A stretch of 64,000 nucleotides of DNA from JAKPPT01 sp964630305 (GTDB lineage Bacteria; Spirochaetota; Spirochaetia; Treponematales; UBA12059), in assembly GCA_964630305.1 (NCBI GenBank), contig CAZVTR010000005.1, positions 11,780 through 75,779 of the forward strand, written 5' to 3'. The notes beneath the pieces were generated by a model that made no database searches, had not been told where the DNA came from, and was given only the letters and a program-made list of their open reading frames with translations. Each line of letters starts with the position of its first letter. The stretch's first letter is position 1. Shown piece by piece: positions 51,549 to 60,475 of the stretch. The position numbers and the translations under genes are program-made.

Positions 51549-52730
51549 ATGCTGGTAATAAAAAATGCACAAGCTTTTACACCAGATAATGCAGGCGTAG
51601 TAGATATACTTATTGCTGGCAGCCAAATTGTGTTTATAGGTACAAATCTGGCAATTCCTGAGAGTCTTGTTACGGCAACTATCGATGCCAAAGGACTATA
51701 TGCGGTGCCAGGTTTTATTGATGGCCATGTCCATACGATAGGAGGCGGCGGAGAAGGCGGATTTGCAACACGGACTCCGGAGCTTCAGGCGGGCACGGCG
51801 TTTACCTATGGTGTGACTACAGTAATTGGCGTACTCGGAACAGATGGAATAGCTCGTTCAATGGAGACTTTAGTTGCAAAAACCTATGGCCTCAGAGCAG
51901 AAGGCTTATCGGCATATTGCCTCTCGGGCTCATACCGTGTTCCGCTTACCACGCTTACTGGAGAACTGGTTCGCGATATTATGTTTATTGAGCCTGTGTT
52001 AGGCGCAGGGGAAATAGCAATAGGCGACCATCGATCAAGCTGGCCAGCTGATGACGAACTTACAAGAATAATTGCCGATGCCCGTCTCGGCGGCATCCTT
52101 TCCGGCAAAGCTGGTATAGTAAACATTCATCTTGGCGATGATACTCGTGGGTTTATGCAATTAGAACGCATTTTTGCTAATGTGAGCATACCTCGCCAGC
52201 AAGTATTACCGACACACTGCAATCGTTCACCTGAAGTTTTTAAACAGGCGCTGGCATGGAGCAGGGGAGGTGGTTGCATCGATTTTACTGCAACAGAAAC
52301 GAATGATCAGCTTTCTGCCGCAGAGGCTCTGACGGAATACTTCAAGACTCTGCATACTGAAGCATCGCATCGGGATAAGCCTGGTAGTGTACCAGGTAGA
52401 GTGACTATTACGAGTGATGCGCAGGGGAGTTTGCCTCGGTTTAATGAACAGGGCGAGTGCATTGGGCTCGATGTCGGAACGAATAGGGCTTTATTAAAAG
52501 CAGTTCAGAAAGCAGTGTTAGACTATGACCTTTCGCTTGATTTTGTGCTCAAAGCAGTAACGAGTACACCTGCAATGCTGTATAAACTCAATCGTAAGGG
52601 TAGGCTCAAAGAAGGTATGGATGCCGATATTGTATTGTTAGATGACAAGCTCAATGTCGTTACGGTTATTGCAAATGGTACGATTGTTGTAGAAAACGGA
52701 GTGCTAATAAAAAAAGGTACGTTTGAATAA
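51549..52730 (+). CDS. iadA: Isoaspartyl dipeptidase (beta-aspartyl peptidase)
   Basis: 393 aa, amidohydrolase fold. Metal and active-site motifs match IadA: GFIDGHVHTIGGGGEGG (His60, His62), SGSYRVPLTTLTG, IAIGDHRSSWPAD, VNIHLGDD, PTHCNRSPEV and TSDAQGS (catalytic Asp). It hydrolyses dipeptides in which aspartate is linked through its beta-carboxyl. Such dipeptides arise from protein ageing and from cyanophycin breakdown. AGGAG precedes the ATG. It is transcribed from a sigma-54-type promoter and is followed by the activator gene, 203 bp downstream. Confidence 0.93.
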   Translation: MLVIKNAQAFTPDNAGVVDILIAGSQIVFIGTNLAIPESLVTATIDAKGLYAVPGFIDGHVHTIGGGGEGGFATRTPELQAGTAFTYGVTTVIGVLGTDGIARSMETLVAKTYGLRAEGLSAYCLSGSYRVPLTTLTGELVRDIMFIEPVLGAGEIAIGDHRSSWPADDELTRIIADARLGGILSGKAGIVNIHLGDDTRGFMQLERIFANVSIPRQQVLPTHCNRSPEVFKQALAWSRGGGCIDFTATETNDQLSAAEALTEYFKTLHTEASHRDKPGSVPGRVTITSDAQGSLPRFNEQGECIGLDVGTNRALLKAVQKAVLDYDLSLDFVLKAVTSTPAMLYKLNRKGRLKEGMDADIVLLDDKLNVVTVIANGTIVVENGVLIKKGTFE

Positions 52731-52933
52731 TATGATTTAATACAGCAATTTCTATACAGTTTATGACTGCGGAGCTATGTAATGGAGAACTTCATGCCGG
52801 TTTGTAGTTTTAAGCATCTGGGACTACAATAAAAGTTGTGCTTGATACTGTGATTGGATGCAGTAAAACAAAATTCTGCTGATAAGTAGTGCAATCACGA
52901 AAATCTAAGTCGGAATATAAGTGTGGATTGTAT

Positions 52934-55081
52934 ATGAGAACTGTTTGGATAATTGGAGGTAGTGAGCGGACATCACGGGTACTTGCCGAGCAGGTACAGT
53001 CCTATGTGCAAGACAGAGCATCTGTCATGAGCGCATCGGTAGATGCTGTCATGCCTGTATGGAAACCAGATGATATTATTGTAGTCTCAAGTTCTTTGAT
53101 TATAGGCAACCTTGCTGATATTGGCATTACGGTTCCAGAGGAACAGCTTATTATTGGCCGGAGAACCGTTAATCCTGATAAGCTGGAAAGTGTAGTCGCA
53201 CTTCCTCCAGGAACCAATGTTGTATTTATTAACGATACACAGGAGACAACCGAGGCATGTGTGCAATCGTTACTGGAGCTCGGTATCAACCATGTAAATT
53301 GGCACACCTGGTACCCCGGCTTAGATGTATTTCCCGAAAAATGCATGATCGCGGTTGTAGCAGGAGAACCTCAGCTTGTTCCTGCTCATATCACAGAGAT
53401 AATCGATATTCATGTTCGTATTTTTGATTTTGGAACCATAGCAGAAATTTTGCAGCGCTTACAGATTCCCTATGAGGATATTACGACATTTTCACAGCGG
53501 TACCTAGCAAAAATTGTCAGTTTGGCCCGTAACCTTGCCCGTAAAAGCGAAGAAGCACAGCGTTTATCTCAGCATCTTGCTTCAGTTATCGACAGTTTGA
53601 GCCATGGAGTCCTAGTATACGATGAATATGGCAGAGTAAGTGTTTGCAATGAAGAGGTGCGCTCATTGCTTGCACTTCGTCCCACACAGGGCGTCGGGGA
53701 CACTCTTCCTCAGCTTGTACGGAATAGAGAATTGCTCGAATTTCTCGAGTGCAGGTGCGGGGAAGAAGAACGCGTGTTTAAGCTTGCATCGGGATCGGTT
53801 GTGGTGCATCGGTTTGATTTACAGGAAGATGCGCACACGGTTGCTGTATTTAAATCAGAGCAAAATGAAACCGAACAGTTTAAGCTTGGCAAAGAGTACC
53901 GAAAGCGCGGCCATGTAGCAAAATATACCTTTGATGACATCATAGGTACCAGTGAACTCATACTTAATGCAAAGCGGATCGCATCAAAACTTGCAGAGAC
54001 TGATTTGTCAATTCTCATTCAGGGAGAAACAGGGACAGGCAAGGAACTTTTTGCTTCTGCCATTCATTCAGCAAGTTCGCGTGCGCGCGGACCCTTTCTG
54101 GCAGTAGACCTTGGCAGTCTTTCCGATGAACTTATCGAGAGCGAACTCTTTGGTTATGAAGAGGGGGCTTTCACCGGGGCACGCAAGGGCGGTAAGCCGG
54201 GGCTGTTTGAATTAGCGCATGGAGGGACACTCTTTCTTGATGAAATAGGGAATATTTCTGGCAAGGTGCAGACACGTCTGTTGCGGGTGCTTCAGGAAAA
54301 AGAGCTTATGCGTGTGGGCGGCAGTGATATTATGCGCGTTGATGTGCGCGTTATAGCTGCAACGAATGAAAACTTGCTTGAGAAAGCGCGCGCGGGACTT
54401 TTCCGAGAGGATTTAATTTTTAGATTGCGGATGGGGTGGCTCCGTATCCCGCCGCTCCGCGAACGAGTCGAAGATATTCCAGCGCTCGTTGAATATTTTA
54501 TGCGGCAGGAAGGAGCAACTGGCATAACAGTTTCGCAAGAAGTTTTGGATTTCTTTGCAAAGCATGACTGGCCGGGGAATGTGCGGGAATTGAGGAATTT
54601 ATTGACGTATATGCTTGCTGTACGTGAAGGGCCAGTATTGCGGGCAGAAGATATTCCTGCTTTTCCTGATATATATACTGATGCATCTAGTGTACATACC
54701 TGCAGTGATGCACAAACAACTAATATCGATGGCACAAGACATTTAGAAAAAAACAAACTTGTCTCAGGCAAACAGCCGCATCACATTGGTTCCGGGGGAT
54801 TTATAACACTCGAAGAAGAAGATACACGGGTTTTGGAAGCAATTGCCTATCTTGAAACGGCAGGTCAGAGTACAGGGCGTGAAAGCATATCGGGGTATCT
54901 CCATACACGGGGCATTTATCTGGGGCCAGGTTCCGTGCGCGCTGCTTTTGCTCGGCTTGCTGCGAGAAAGCTCGTTACAACACCGAGAGGACGGCGCGGG
55001 ACTCAACTAACGCGTGAGGGGTGGGTAGTGGTGCAGCAGCGTTCTCCAGAATTAGCTCGCCGGCTCGGTCACGGTGCATAG
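52934..55081 (+). CDS. Sigma-54-dependent transcriptional activator
   Basis: About 715 aa. A long N-terminal region (about residues 1-210) recalls the PrpR-N sensory fold, and a PAS-like domain follows (about 215-320; GVLVYDEYGRVSVCNEEV). The AAA+ domain has Walker A GETGTGKE (364-371), the sigma-54 contact loop GAFTGA (411-416), GGTLFLDEIG and RVDVRVIAATN. The C-terminus lacks the usual Fis HTH; the last about 75 residues look like a winged helix (RVLEAIAYLETAGQ, GPGSVRAAFARLAARKLV). The ATG at 52934 fits the domain start. It lies between its likely targets, iadA and opp. Confidence 0.88.
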   Translation: MRTVWIIGGSERTSRVLAEQVQSYVQDRASVMSASVDAVMPVWKPDDIIVVSSSLIIGNLADIGITVPEEQLIIGRRTVNPDKLESVVALPPGTNVVFINDTQETTEACVQSLLELGINHVNWHTWYPGLDVFPEKCMIAVVAGEPQLVPAHITEIIDIHVRIFDFGTIAEILQRLQIPYEDITTFSQRYLAKIVSLARNLARKSEEAQRLSQHLASVIDSLSHGVLVYDEYGRVSVCNEEVRSLLALRPTQGVGDTLPQLVRNRELLEFLECRCGEEERVFKLASGSVVVHRFDLQEDAHTVAVFKSEQNETEQFKLGKEYRKRGHVAKYTFDDIIGTSELILNAKRIASKLAETDLSILIQGETGTGKELFASAIHSASSRARGPFLAVDLGSLSDELIESELFGYEEGAFTGARKGGKPGLFELAHGGTLFLDEIGNISGKVQTRLLRVLQEKELMRVGGSDIMRVDVRVIAATNENLLEKARAGLFREDLIFRLRMGWLRIPPLRERVEDIPALVEYFMRQEGATGITVSQEVLDFFAKHDWPGNVRELRNLLTYMLAVREGPVLRAEDIPAFPDIYTDASSVHTCSDAQTTNIDGTRHLEKNKLVSGKQPHHIGSGGFITLEEEDTRVLEAIAYLETAGQSTGRESISGYLHTRGIYLGPGSVRAAFARLAARKLVTTPRGRRGTQLTREGWVVVQQRSPELARRLGHGA

Positions 55082-55169
55082 TGTGGACTATATTAGGTAA
55101 TTAAATAGGATAAATAGGTTTTTTAATTGGTTATTTAGGTTATTTAGGTGAAGGACTTGAGCAGGCAGC

Positions 55170-55205
55170 AACAGCTTGCGAAAACCTAACAGCTTGCGGA
55201 AACCT
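55170..55205 (+). repeat. Tandem 18-bp direct repeat
   Basis: AACAGCTTGCGAAAACCT (55170-55187) is followed directly by AACAGCTTGCGGAAACCT (55188-55205), one mismatch. It lies 30 bp before the cyanophycinase-like gene. Upstream, 55097-55150 is an AT-rich run with repeated TTATTTAGG. Confidence 0.7.
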
Positions 55206-55234
55206 GACACCCAGAAAGGAGTAATAGAACTTAT

Positions 55235-56524
55235 ATGGAAGGCAAGTTAATCATTGCTGGAGGTAATATCTCGCTCGCAGAGAAAGAAATATTTGAAACA
55301 TTTGTAAAGGCCGGAATTGAGTGTCGTGATTCCACACGAAGCGGGGGAGATGCTCACGCTCACATGTTTGTATTGGTGCCGAGTGCATCAGAAAACCCGG
55401 AAAAAAGTTATGCTTATTTTAAAGAGGTATTACTAAATCTCGGAATACCTGAAGCTTCTCTAGCCTGCGCGAAAGTCTCGGTGCGAAAAAAGGGTTGGGA
55501 ACGGGGTGCATGGGAACCTGAGCAGATAAAACTGGCAGAACAAGCAGTGGGATTCTGGATTTCTGGAGGGGATCAAAATGCAATTATGGACGCGCTTCAG
55601 GATGGACATGGCAGGGACAGTCCCTTTTTGGAAATAATGCGTACGCGAAATGCTCAAGGAGCAGTGATTGGCGGCACAAGCGCTGGCGCTGCAATTATGA
55701 GTAACCCGATGATTGGCGGCGGAACGAGTTTTGGCGCACTTGCTCTGCCTGAAGCCCTAAAGCCTGCGGATACTGAAATTTCCGATGCGCTCTATGTGAG
55801 ACAGGGGCTTGGTTTTTTTTCTCGTGGAATAGTAGACCAGCATTTTGATGTGAGGGCTCGAACTGCACGACTGCTCCGGGCGGTGAGTCTTGATCCGCAG
55901 CGGCGCACCTGGGGTTTTGGCATAGCAGAGGATACGGCTATGGTCTGGGACCCCGATAGTGCAGTCCTCAAGGTGATTGGCAGTGCGGGTGTCTATGTAT
56001 TTGATACTCGTGACGCCCGCTGGCAAAAGAGTATGAACCGATATGGAGTGACTGATGTTGTTCTGCACTATTTAACGCGCGGGGACAGCCTCAATCTTGC
56101 AGCGCTTTCCTGCAATTTTGAAAATAAACAGATGCTTGAATTTGGCAAGGAGTATTATAAGCTTTCTCGGCCTTCAGCAAGTGGGGTCTTATCGCCGTAT
56201 GCCAATTTGGCCAATTTTATTAGCAATTTGCTCATCGATAATGCCTGGGATGCACTTTTTAGCGATGAGGCAGTGCCAGGTATTGCACATCAGTCGCATA
56301 ATAATACAGGTACGCAGCCAGTAAGAACAGCTGTAAATAAGGTTGCGAGTGCGACAGAGGAATGGCGTCATGCAAAAAGTTTTCTAATAGGGTTTGATGC
56401 AAATGGTGAGCGGCTTGAATGGGAAATACGCTGCAAGCGTTCTCAGGAGCATACAAGAGGGTATACAGCGGGGTCTGGTGTTGTCTCATTTGAAAATGTA
56501 CGGCTGGATATTATTCCAAGGTAA
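55235..56524 (+). CDS. Cyanophycinase-like S51 peptidase
   Basis: 429 aa, longer than cyanobacterial CphB of about 270. The catalytic nucleophile is Ser149 in GGTSAGA; FWISGGDQ, DQHFDVRARTARLL (His203) and WGFGIAEDTAMVW match the cyanophycinase branch of family S51. There is no signal peptide, so it is cytoplasmic. The family includes cyanophycinase (releases beta-Asp-Arg dipeptides) and alpha-aspartyl dipeptidase. The C-terminal about 170 residues are an extra domain. AAGGAG lies 13 nt before the ATG, a long spacing. Between the activator and opp genes. Confidence 0.85.
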   Translation: MEGKLIIAGGNISLAEKEIFETFVKAGIECRDSTRSGGDAHAHMFVLVPSASENPEKSYAYFKEVLLNLGIPEASLACAKVSVRKKGWERGAWEPEQIKLAEQAVGFWISGGDQNAIMDALQDGHGRDSPFLEIMRTRNAQGAVIGGTSAGAAIMSNPMIGGGTSFGALALPEALKPADTEISDALYVRQGLGFFSRGIVDQHFDVRARTARLLRAVSLDPQRRTWGFGIAEDTAMVWDPDSAVLKVIGSAGVYVFDTRDARWQKSMNRYGVTDVVLHYLTRGDSLNLAALSCNFENKQMLEFGKEYYKLSRPSASGVLSPYANLANFISNLLIDNAWDALFSDEAVPGIAHQSHNNTGTQPVRTAVNKVASATEEWRHAKSFLIGFDANGERLEWEIRCKRSQEHTRGYTAGSGVVSFENVRLDIIPR

Positions 56525-56553
56525 GAAAATATTTGCTTTGCGTAATTAGTTTT

Positions 56554-56569
56554 TGGTACGCTTTTTGCT
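56554..56569 (+). promoter_or_regulatory. Sigma-54 (-24/-12) promoter of the opp operon
   Basis: TGGTACGCTTTTTGCT differs from the consensus TGGCACG-N4-TTGCW at one base. GG (56555-56556) and GC (56567-56568) are exactly 10 bp apart. Transcription would begin about 30 bp before oppA, whose AGGAGG lies in the leader. Confidence 0.8.
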
Positions 56570-56608
56570 AATAGAAGAAATAAGAATTTTTAGTTAGGAG
56601 GATGTGTA

Positions 56609-58486
56609 ATGAAACATCGCATTATGGTTTTAATCGTTGCTCTGTCTATGGCAGTCTTTGCTGCCGCTCAGAGTAGCGACAGATACCGCATTACCTATGA
56701 GACGGAACCAAAAACGCTTAACTATTTTTACCTCATTGATAATACGAGTCAGCGTGTAGCCGCTAACACGCAGGATCATTTAGTAGAGAATGATCGGTTT
56801 GGCCGTTTTGTTCCCGCTCTTGCAGAACGGTGGACCACCAATGAAAATGCAACAGTGTGGACGTTCTATCTCCGCAAGGGAGTAAAATGGGTCGATCACA
56901 ACGGCAAGGTGACAGAGTATGAAGTAACTGCAGATGACTTTTATGAAGGTTTCCGGTATGTTTCGGATCCCAAAAACGGTATTAAAAACTTTGGCTCTAT
57001 TCGTTCACTCCTGGTAGGATTGGCTGATTACTATAAGGGACTCCAGGATGTTGATTCTGGCAAAGATAAAAACCGAACTCGACAGCAGGTGCTCGATACA
57101 TTCAAAAATGTTGGTATTCGGGTTATCGATAAATACACCATTGAGTATACAACTGCAAAACCAACGCCATGGTTCCTGACCTATCTCACCATGGATCTCT
57201 TTTTCCCGGTTGAAAAAGCCTTTATGGATAAGGTTGGAGCAGAAAACTTTGGTACCGCAAAAGATAAGCTTATCTTCTCAGGCTGTTACTATATTTCCGA
57301 CTGGCAGCGCGATAAGCTCATCGTGCTCAAACGCAATGAGAACTACTGGGATAAAAAGAATGTTTTTATTCGAGAAATAACCATGCAAAAAGTATCTGAT
57401 CCTGCAATTGCGCTGCAGATGTTCCAGCGCGGAGAGCTTTCCAGTGCCGGTCTTAACGCAGATCAGGTAAAAGGGCTTCAAAATACAAAATGGAAAGATT
57501 ATATTTATATGACAGACCGTTCATCGGTGACTTTCTGGTGGGCGCTTAATTTCCAATCAAAGAATCCAGAGTTTGCAGCCTTTGTAAAAAATATTAATTT
57601 TAGAAAAGCATTGTACTATGGCATTGATCATGTGAAATTACTTACACTTGATGATCCTTTGAATCCGCAAAATCTATTGCGAACAACGATAATTCCTGAA
57701 GATGTTATCTTTGATGAAAAAGGAAAAGATTATACCGATTATCCTGGACTTAGAGAGTTCAAGAATGCTGGGAATACATTCAATCCAAAGCTTGCAAAAG
57801 AATATTTTATGAAAGCGGTCGCCGAACTTACCGATGGCAAAGGAAATATTAAAGGCGTAGCTGCACAAGCTGTTGACCTAAAACCAGTTGCACAATTCAA
57901 TATCGATGGTAAGCTCCCGCTTCAGATTCTGCTAATTCACTCGACGAGTTCCTCTGATACTAAATTTGCTCTGCTCATGCAGGCGATGTTTAAAGAAGTG
58001 TTTGGACCGGAAAATGTTGAGGTTGTTCTGGGTCAATATGTGGACGACCAATACGACGAAGTAATTGCGCCTCAGAAATTTGATATGGCCTATGACAGTT
58101 TCCGCTTTGCTTATGGTGATCCGCTTGCCCAGCTTGGCCGATTAATAACTGGCGGTGCTGTCAATGATGGCGGATGGTCAGACCCGGAATTTGATGCGCT
58201 TGTTGCAGAGGCTGATAAAAAGATTAAACTCTCTGAGCGGTATGCTCTTTTTGCAAAAGCAGAAGCGATGATATTGGACCGTGCATATATTATTCCATTC
58301 CGCTGCGGTGGCAGTGCATATGCAATTGGTAATGTTGTTCCCTATACGTACCCGCGAAGCGGTTTTGGAGTAACACGATTTAAGTATAAAGGTATGAAGC
58401 TTGAGAGTAAACCTCTGCTTGCTTCACGTGTCGAAGAAATTCGCAAACAGTTCTATGCTGATCTTGAAAAACTGCAAGGTAAGTAA
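56609..58486 (+). CDS. oppA: Peptide ABC transporter substrate-binding protein
   Basis: 625 aa with a signal peptide (MKHRIMVLIVALSMAVFAAAQ). Class-C SBP (SBP_bac_5) features: YETEPKTLNYF, LVENDRFGRFVPALAERW, TVWTFYLRKGVKWVDHNG and YAIGNVVPYTYP. It has no lipobox, so it is periplasmic or otherwise held. It captures peptides for OppBCDF; with iadA and the S51 peptidase next to it, aspartyl peptides are likely ligands. AGGAGG precedes the ATG. A stem-loop follows it. Confidence 0.9.
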   Translation: MKHRIMVLIVALSMAVFAAAQSSDRYRITYETEPKTLNYFYLIDNTSQRVAANTQDHLVENDRFGRFVPALAERWTTNENATVWTFYLRKGVKWVDHNGKVTEYEVTADDFYEGFRYVSDPKNGIKNFGSIRSLLVGLADYYKGLQDVDSGKDKNRTRQQVLDTFKNVGIRVIDKYTIEYTTAKPTPWFLTYLTMDLFFPVEKAFMDKVGAENFGTAKDKLIFSGCYYISDWQRDKLIVLKRNENYWDKKNVFIREITMQKVSDPAIALQMFQRGELSSAGLNADQVKGLQNTKWKDYIYMTDRSSVTFWWALNFQSKNPEFAAFVKNINFRKALYYGIDHVKLLTLDDPLNPQNLLRTTIIPEDVIFDEKGKDYTDYPGLREFKNAGNTFNPKLAKEYFMKAVAELTDGKGNIKGVAAQAVDLKPVAQFNIDGKLPLQILLIHSTSSSDTKFALLMQAMFKEVFGPENVEVVLGQYVDDQYDEVIAPQKFDMAYDSFRFAYGDPLAQLGRLITGGAVNDGGWSDPEFDALVAEADKKIKLSERYALFAKAEAMILDRAYIIPFRCGGSAYAIGNVVPYTYPRSGFGVTRFKYKGMKLESKPLLASRVEEIRKQFYADLEKLQGK

Positions 58487-58520
58487 TCAGACTGTGTTAT
58501 AAAAATATTATAAGATACAT

Positions 58521-58561
58521 GAGGGACTGCAACAATCGATGTTGGTTTTAGTCAGTCCCTC
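58521..58561 (+). terminator. Intra-operon stem-loop between oppA and oppB
   Basis: GAGGGACTG (58521-58529) pairs with CAGTCCCTC (58553-58561); an inner CAACA-ATCGA-TGTTG stem (58530-58544) stacks on it, followed by TATTTATTA. It is probably a partial terminator or mRNA end stabiliser giving more oppA than oppBCDF. Confidence 0.6.
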
Positions 58562-58586
58562 TATTTATTACTGTGTGGGGGAGTTT

Positions 58587-59546
58587 ATGGGGAAATATAT
58601 ACTGCGCAGATTCTGGCAGTCTATTATAACCGTGCTGATTGTGCTCTTTGTCATGTTCATGCTGCTCCGGCTAATGCCTAAAGAGAACTATTTTACACGT
58701 GATGATTACATTAATATGACCGAAGAGGATAGAACTGCATACCTCAGGAATTTGGGAGTGCTCGATAATCCGCTTGTGCAGTTTGTGCGGTTTTTAAGAG
58801 GATTTATCACGGGAGATCTAGGAAGATCGATTACTGTGTATCCAAAAACTCCTATAGCAGAAATACTTAAAGAAAAAATACCATATTCACTGTGGTTTGG
58901 TCTTGTATCGGTGTTGCTGAGTGTTATATTAGGTTTTCTTATGGGTATTGGCATGGCCAATAATAAGGATAGATTGGGTGACCAGTTAGGTACTATTTAT
59001 GTCGTAGCAGTACGTGCAATCCCAAGCCTTGTCTATTTATTTTTAATACAAATGTGGGTCACGCATCTTTTTAACTTACCTATGGTTTTTTATGAAGATG
59101 AACTTGCTTCCTGGATTTTACCTGCAATTTCACTTTCGCTGTCTGGTATTGCCTGGTATGCTATCTGGCTCAGACGATTTATGGTAGATGAAGAAAACAA
59201 AGATTATATAAAATTTGCTATTGCAAAAGGATTGCCCCGTAAATATGTGATGAGGCGGCATGTGCTTCGTAATGCGCTAGTACCGCTTGTACAGTATCTT
59301 CCTTCACAAATTCTGCTGACCATTGCTGGTTCGCTTATTATAGAAAGTATTTACTCTATTCCCGGTATGGGAGGTCTATTGGTGTATGCTATCCGTCAGC
59401 AAGATAATACGCTTGTTCAAGCACTTGTGTGTATCTATTCAATTCTTGGCGTGTTTGGCGTGTTCCTCGGCGATATTCTCATGGCTATAGTTGACCCGAG
59501 AATTAAACTGACCACAAGTAAAATTGAGCGGGAGGTGACAGCATGA
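58587..59546 (+). CDS. oppB: Peptide ABC transporter permease OppB
   Basis: 319 aa with six membrane helices; the BPD_transp_1 motif (AKGLPRKYVMRRHVLRNALVP) with the EAA loop near residues 215-235 contacts the ATPases. The start at 58587 (GGGAG very close upstream) gives the usual OppB N-terminus (MGKYILRRFWQSI); an ATG at 58539 would lie inside the stem-loop region. The last 4 bp overlap oppC. Confidence 0.93.
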   Translation: MGKYILRRFWQSIITVLIVLFVMFMLLRLMPKENYFTRDDYINMTEEDRTAYLRNLGVLDNPLVQFVRFLRGFITGDLGRSITVYPKTPIAEILKEKIPYSLWFGLVSVLLSVILGFLMGIGMANNKDRLGDQLGTIYVVAVRAIPSLVYLFLIQMWVTHLFNLPMVFYEDELASWILPAISLSLSGIAWYAIWLRRFMVDEENKDYIKFAIAKGLPRKYVMRRHVLRNALVPLVQYLPSQILLTIAGSLIIESIYSIPGMGGLLVYAIRQQDNTLVQALVCIYSILGVFGVFLGDILMAIVDPRIKLTTSKIEREVTA

Positions 59547-60475
59547 AACAAGTGCCTGTTTTAGGACCTGAACTTTTTGTACCGGCTCAAGCACAAGCTG
59601 GTGAGGAAGAGCAAATTGGCTATGAGCACTATTCATATTGGCGGTCAACTTTTAGAACTTTTTTAAAGAACCCAGTTTCGATTGTGCTATTAGCTGTTAT
59701 TATTGTGCTAACTTTGGCTTCGTTTATATATCCTGTTATATCAAAGACCGACCCCAATAAAGTTTCATTAGATGTTGAGCACTGGAATCTGTCTCCTTCT
59801 CAAGGCGGGGGTATCTTTGGCACTGATCAGCTTGGACGTGATATCTGGGCTCGCACGTGGTATGGAACCAGAACAAGTCTTTTATTAGGTTTTATTATTG
59901 CTCTTTTAGATGTCGGTATTGGTATGATTGCCGGCGCACTCTGGGGCTATGTTAAGAAGCTGGATCGTATCATGACAGAAATTTATAATATTTTAACAAA
60001 TATCCCTCAAACAGTATTACTCTTGCTTTTATCGTACATTCTCAGGCCAGGATTCTGGACAATTATTATTGCGCTCTGTTCAACAGGGTGGATTGGTATT
60101 GCTCGTTTTGTGAGGAACAAAGTCTTAATGATACGTGACTCTGAATATAACATAGCGTCTAGAACGTTAGGCACGCCGCTCTGGAGAATTATTACAAAAA
60201 ATATTCTCCCGTATCTCGTGAGTATTCTAATTATGGAAGCTGCTTTAACGATTCCTTATTCAATAGGCGCAGAGGTGTTTTTAGGGTTTATCGGGCTAGG
60301 ACTCCCGCTCGATACCGTATCGCTGGGTAATTTGGTTAATATGGGTAAAAATAATTTTATGTTATACCCGTATCAGCTCACCTGGCCTACGCTGATTCTT
60401 GCCCTTGTTACCGTTTCGTTTTATATAGCAGGAAACAAATTCGCTGACGCTTCAGATCCAAGGAACCATGTATGA
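59543..60475 (+). CDS. oppC: Peptide ABC transporter permease OppC
   Basis: 310 aa, six membrane helices with an N-terminal cytoplasmic tail. OppC marks: FRTFLKNPVSIVLLAVII, FGTDQLGRDIWARTWYG and the EAA loop ASRTLGTPLWRIITKNILPY. GGGAGG lies 7 nt before the ATG, inside oppB. ATGA overlaps link it to oppB and oppD. It pairs with OppB to form the pore. Confidence 0.94.
   Translation: MKQVPVLGPELFVPAQAQAGEEEQIGYEHYSYWRSTFRTFLKNPVSIVLLAVIIVLTLASFIYPVISKTDPNKVSLDVEHWNLSPSQGGGIFGTDQLGRDIWARTWYGTRTSLLLGFIIALLDVGIGMIAGALWGYVKKLDRIMTEIYNILTNIPQTVLLLLLSYILRPGFWTIIIALCSTGWIGIARFVRNKVLMIRDSEYNIASRTLGTPLWRIITKNILPYLVSILIMEAALTIPYSIGAEVFLGFIGLGLPLDTVSLGNLVNMGKNNFMLYPYQLTWPTLILALVTVSFYIAGNKFADASDPRNHV

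Noticed and set aside
55150..55170. Sigma-54 promoter for the cyanophycinase gene (GG-N10-GC)
   Set aside because: Spacing fits but the -24 and -12 flanks (AAGGAC, AGGCAG) do not match the consensus.
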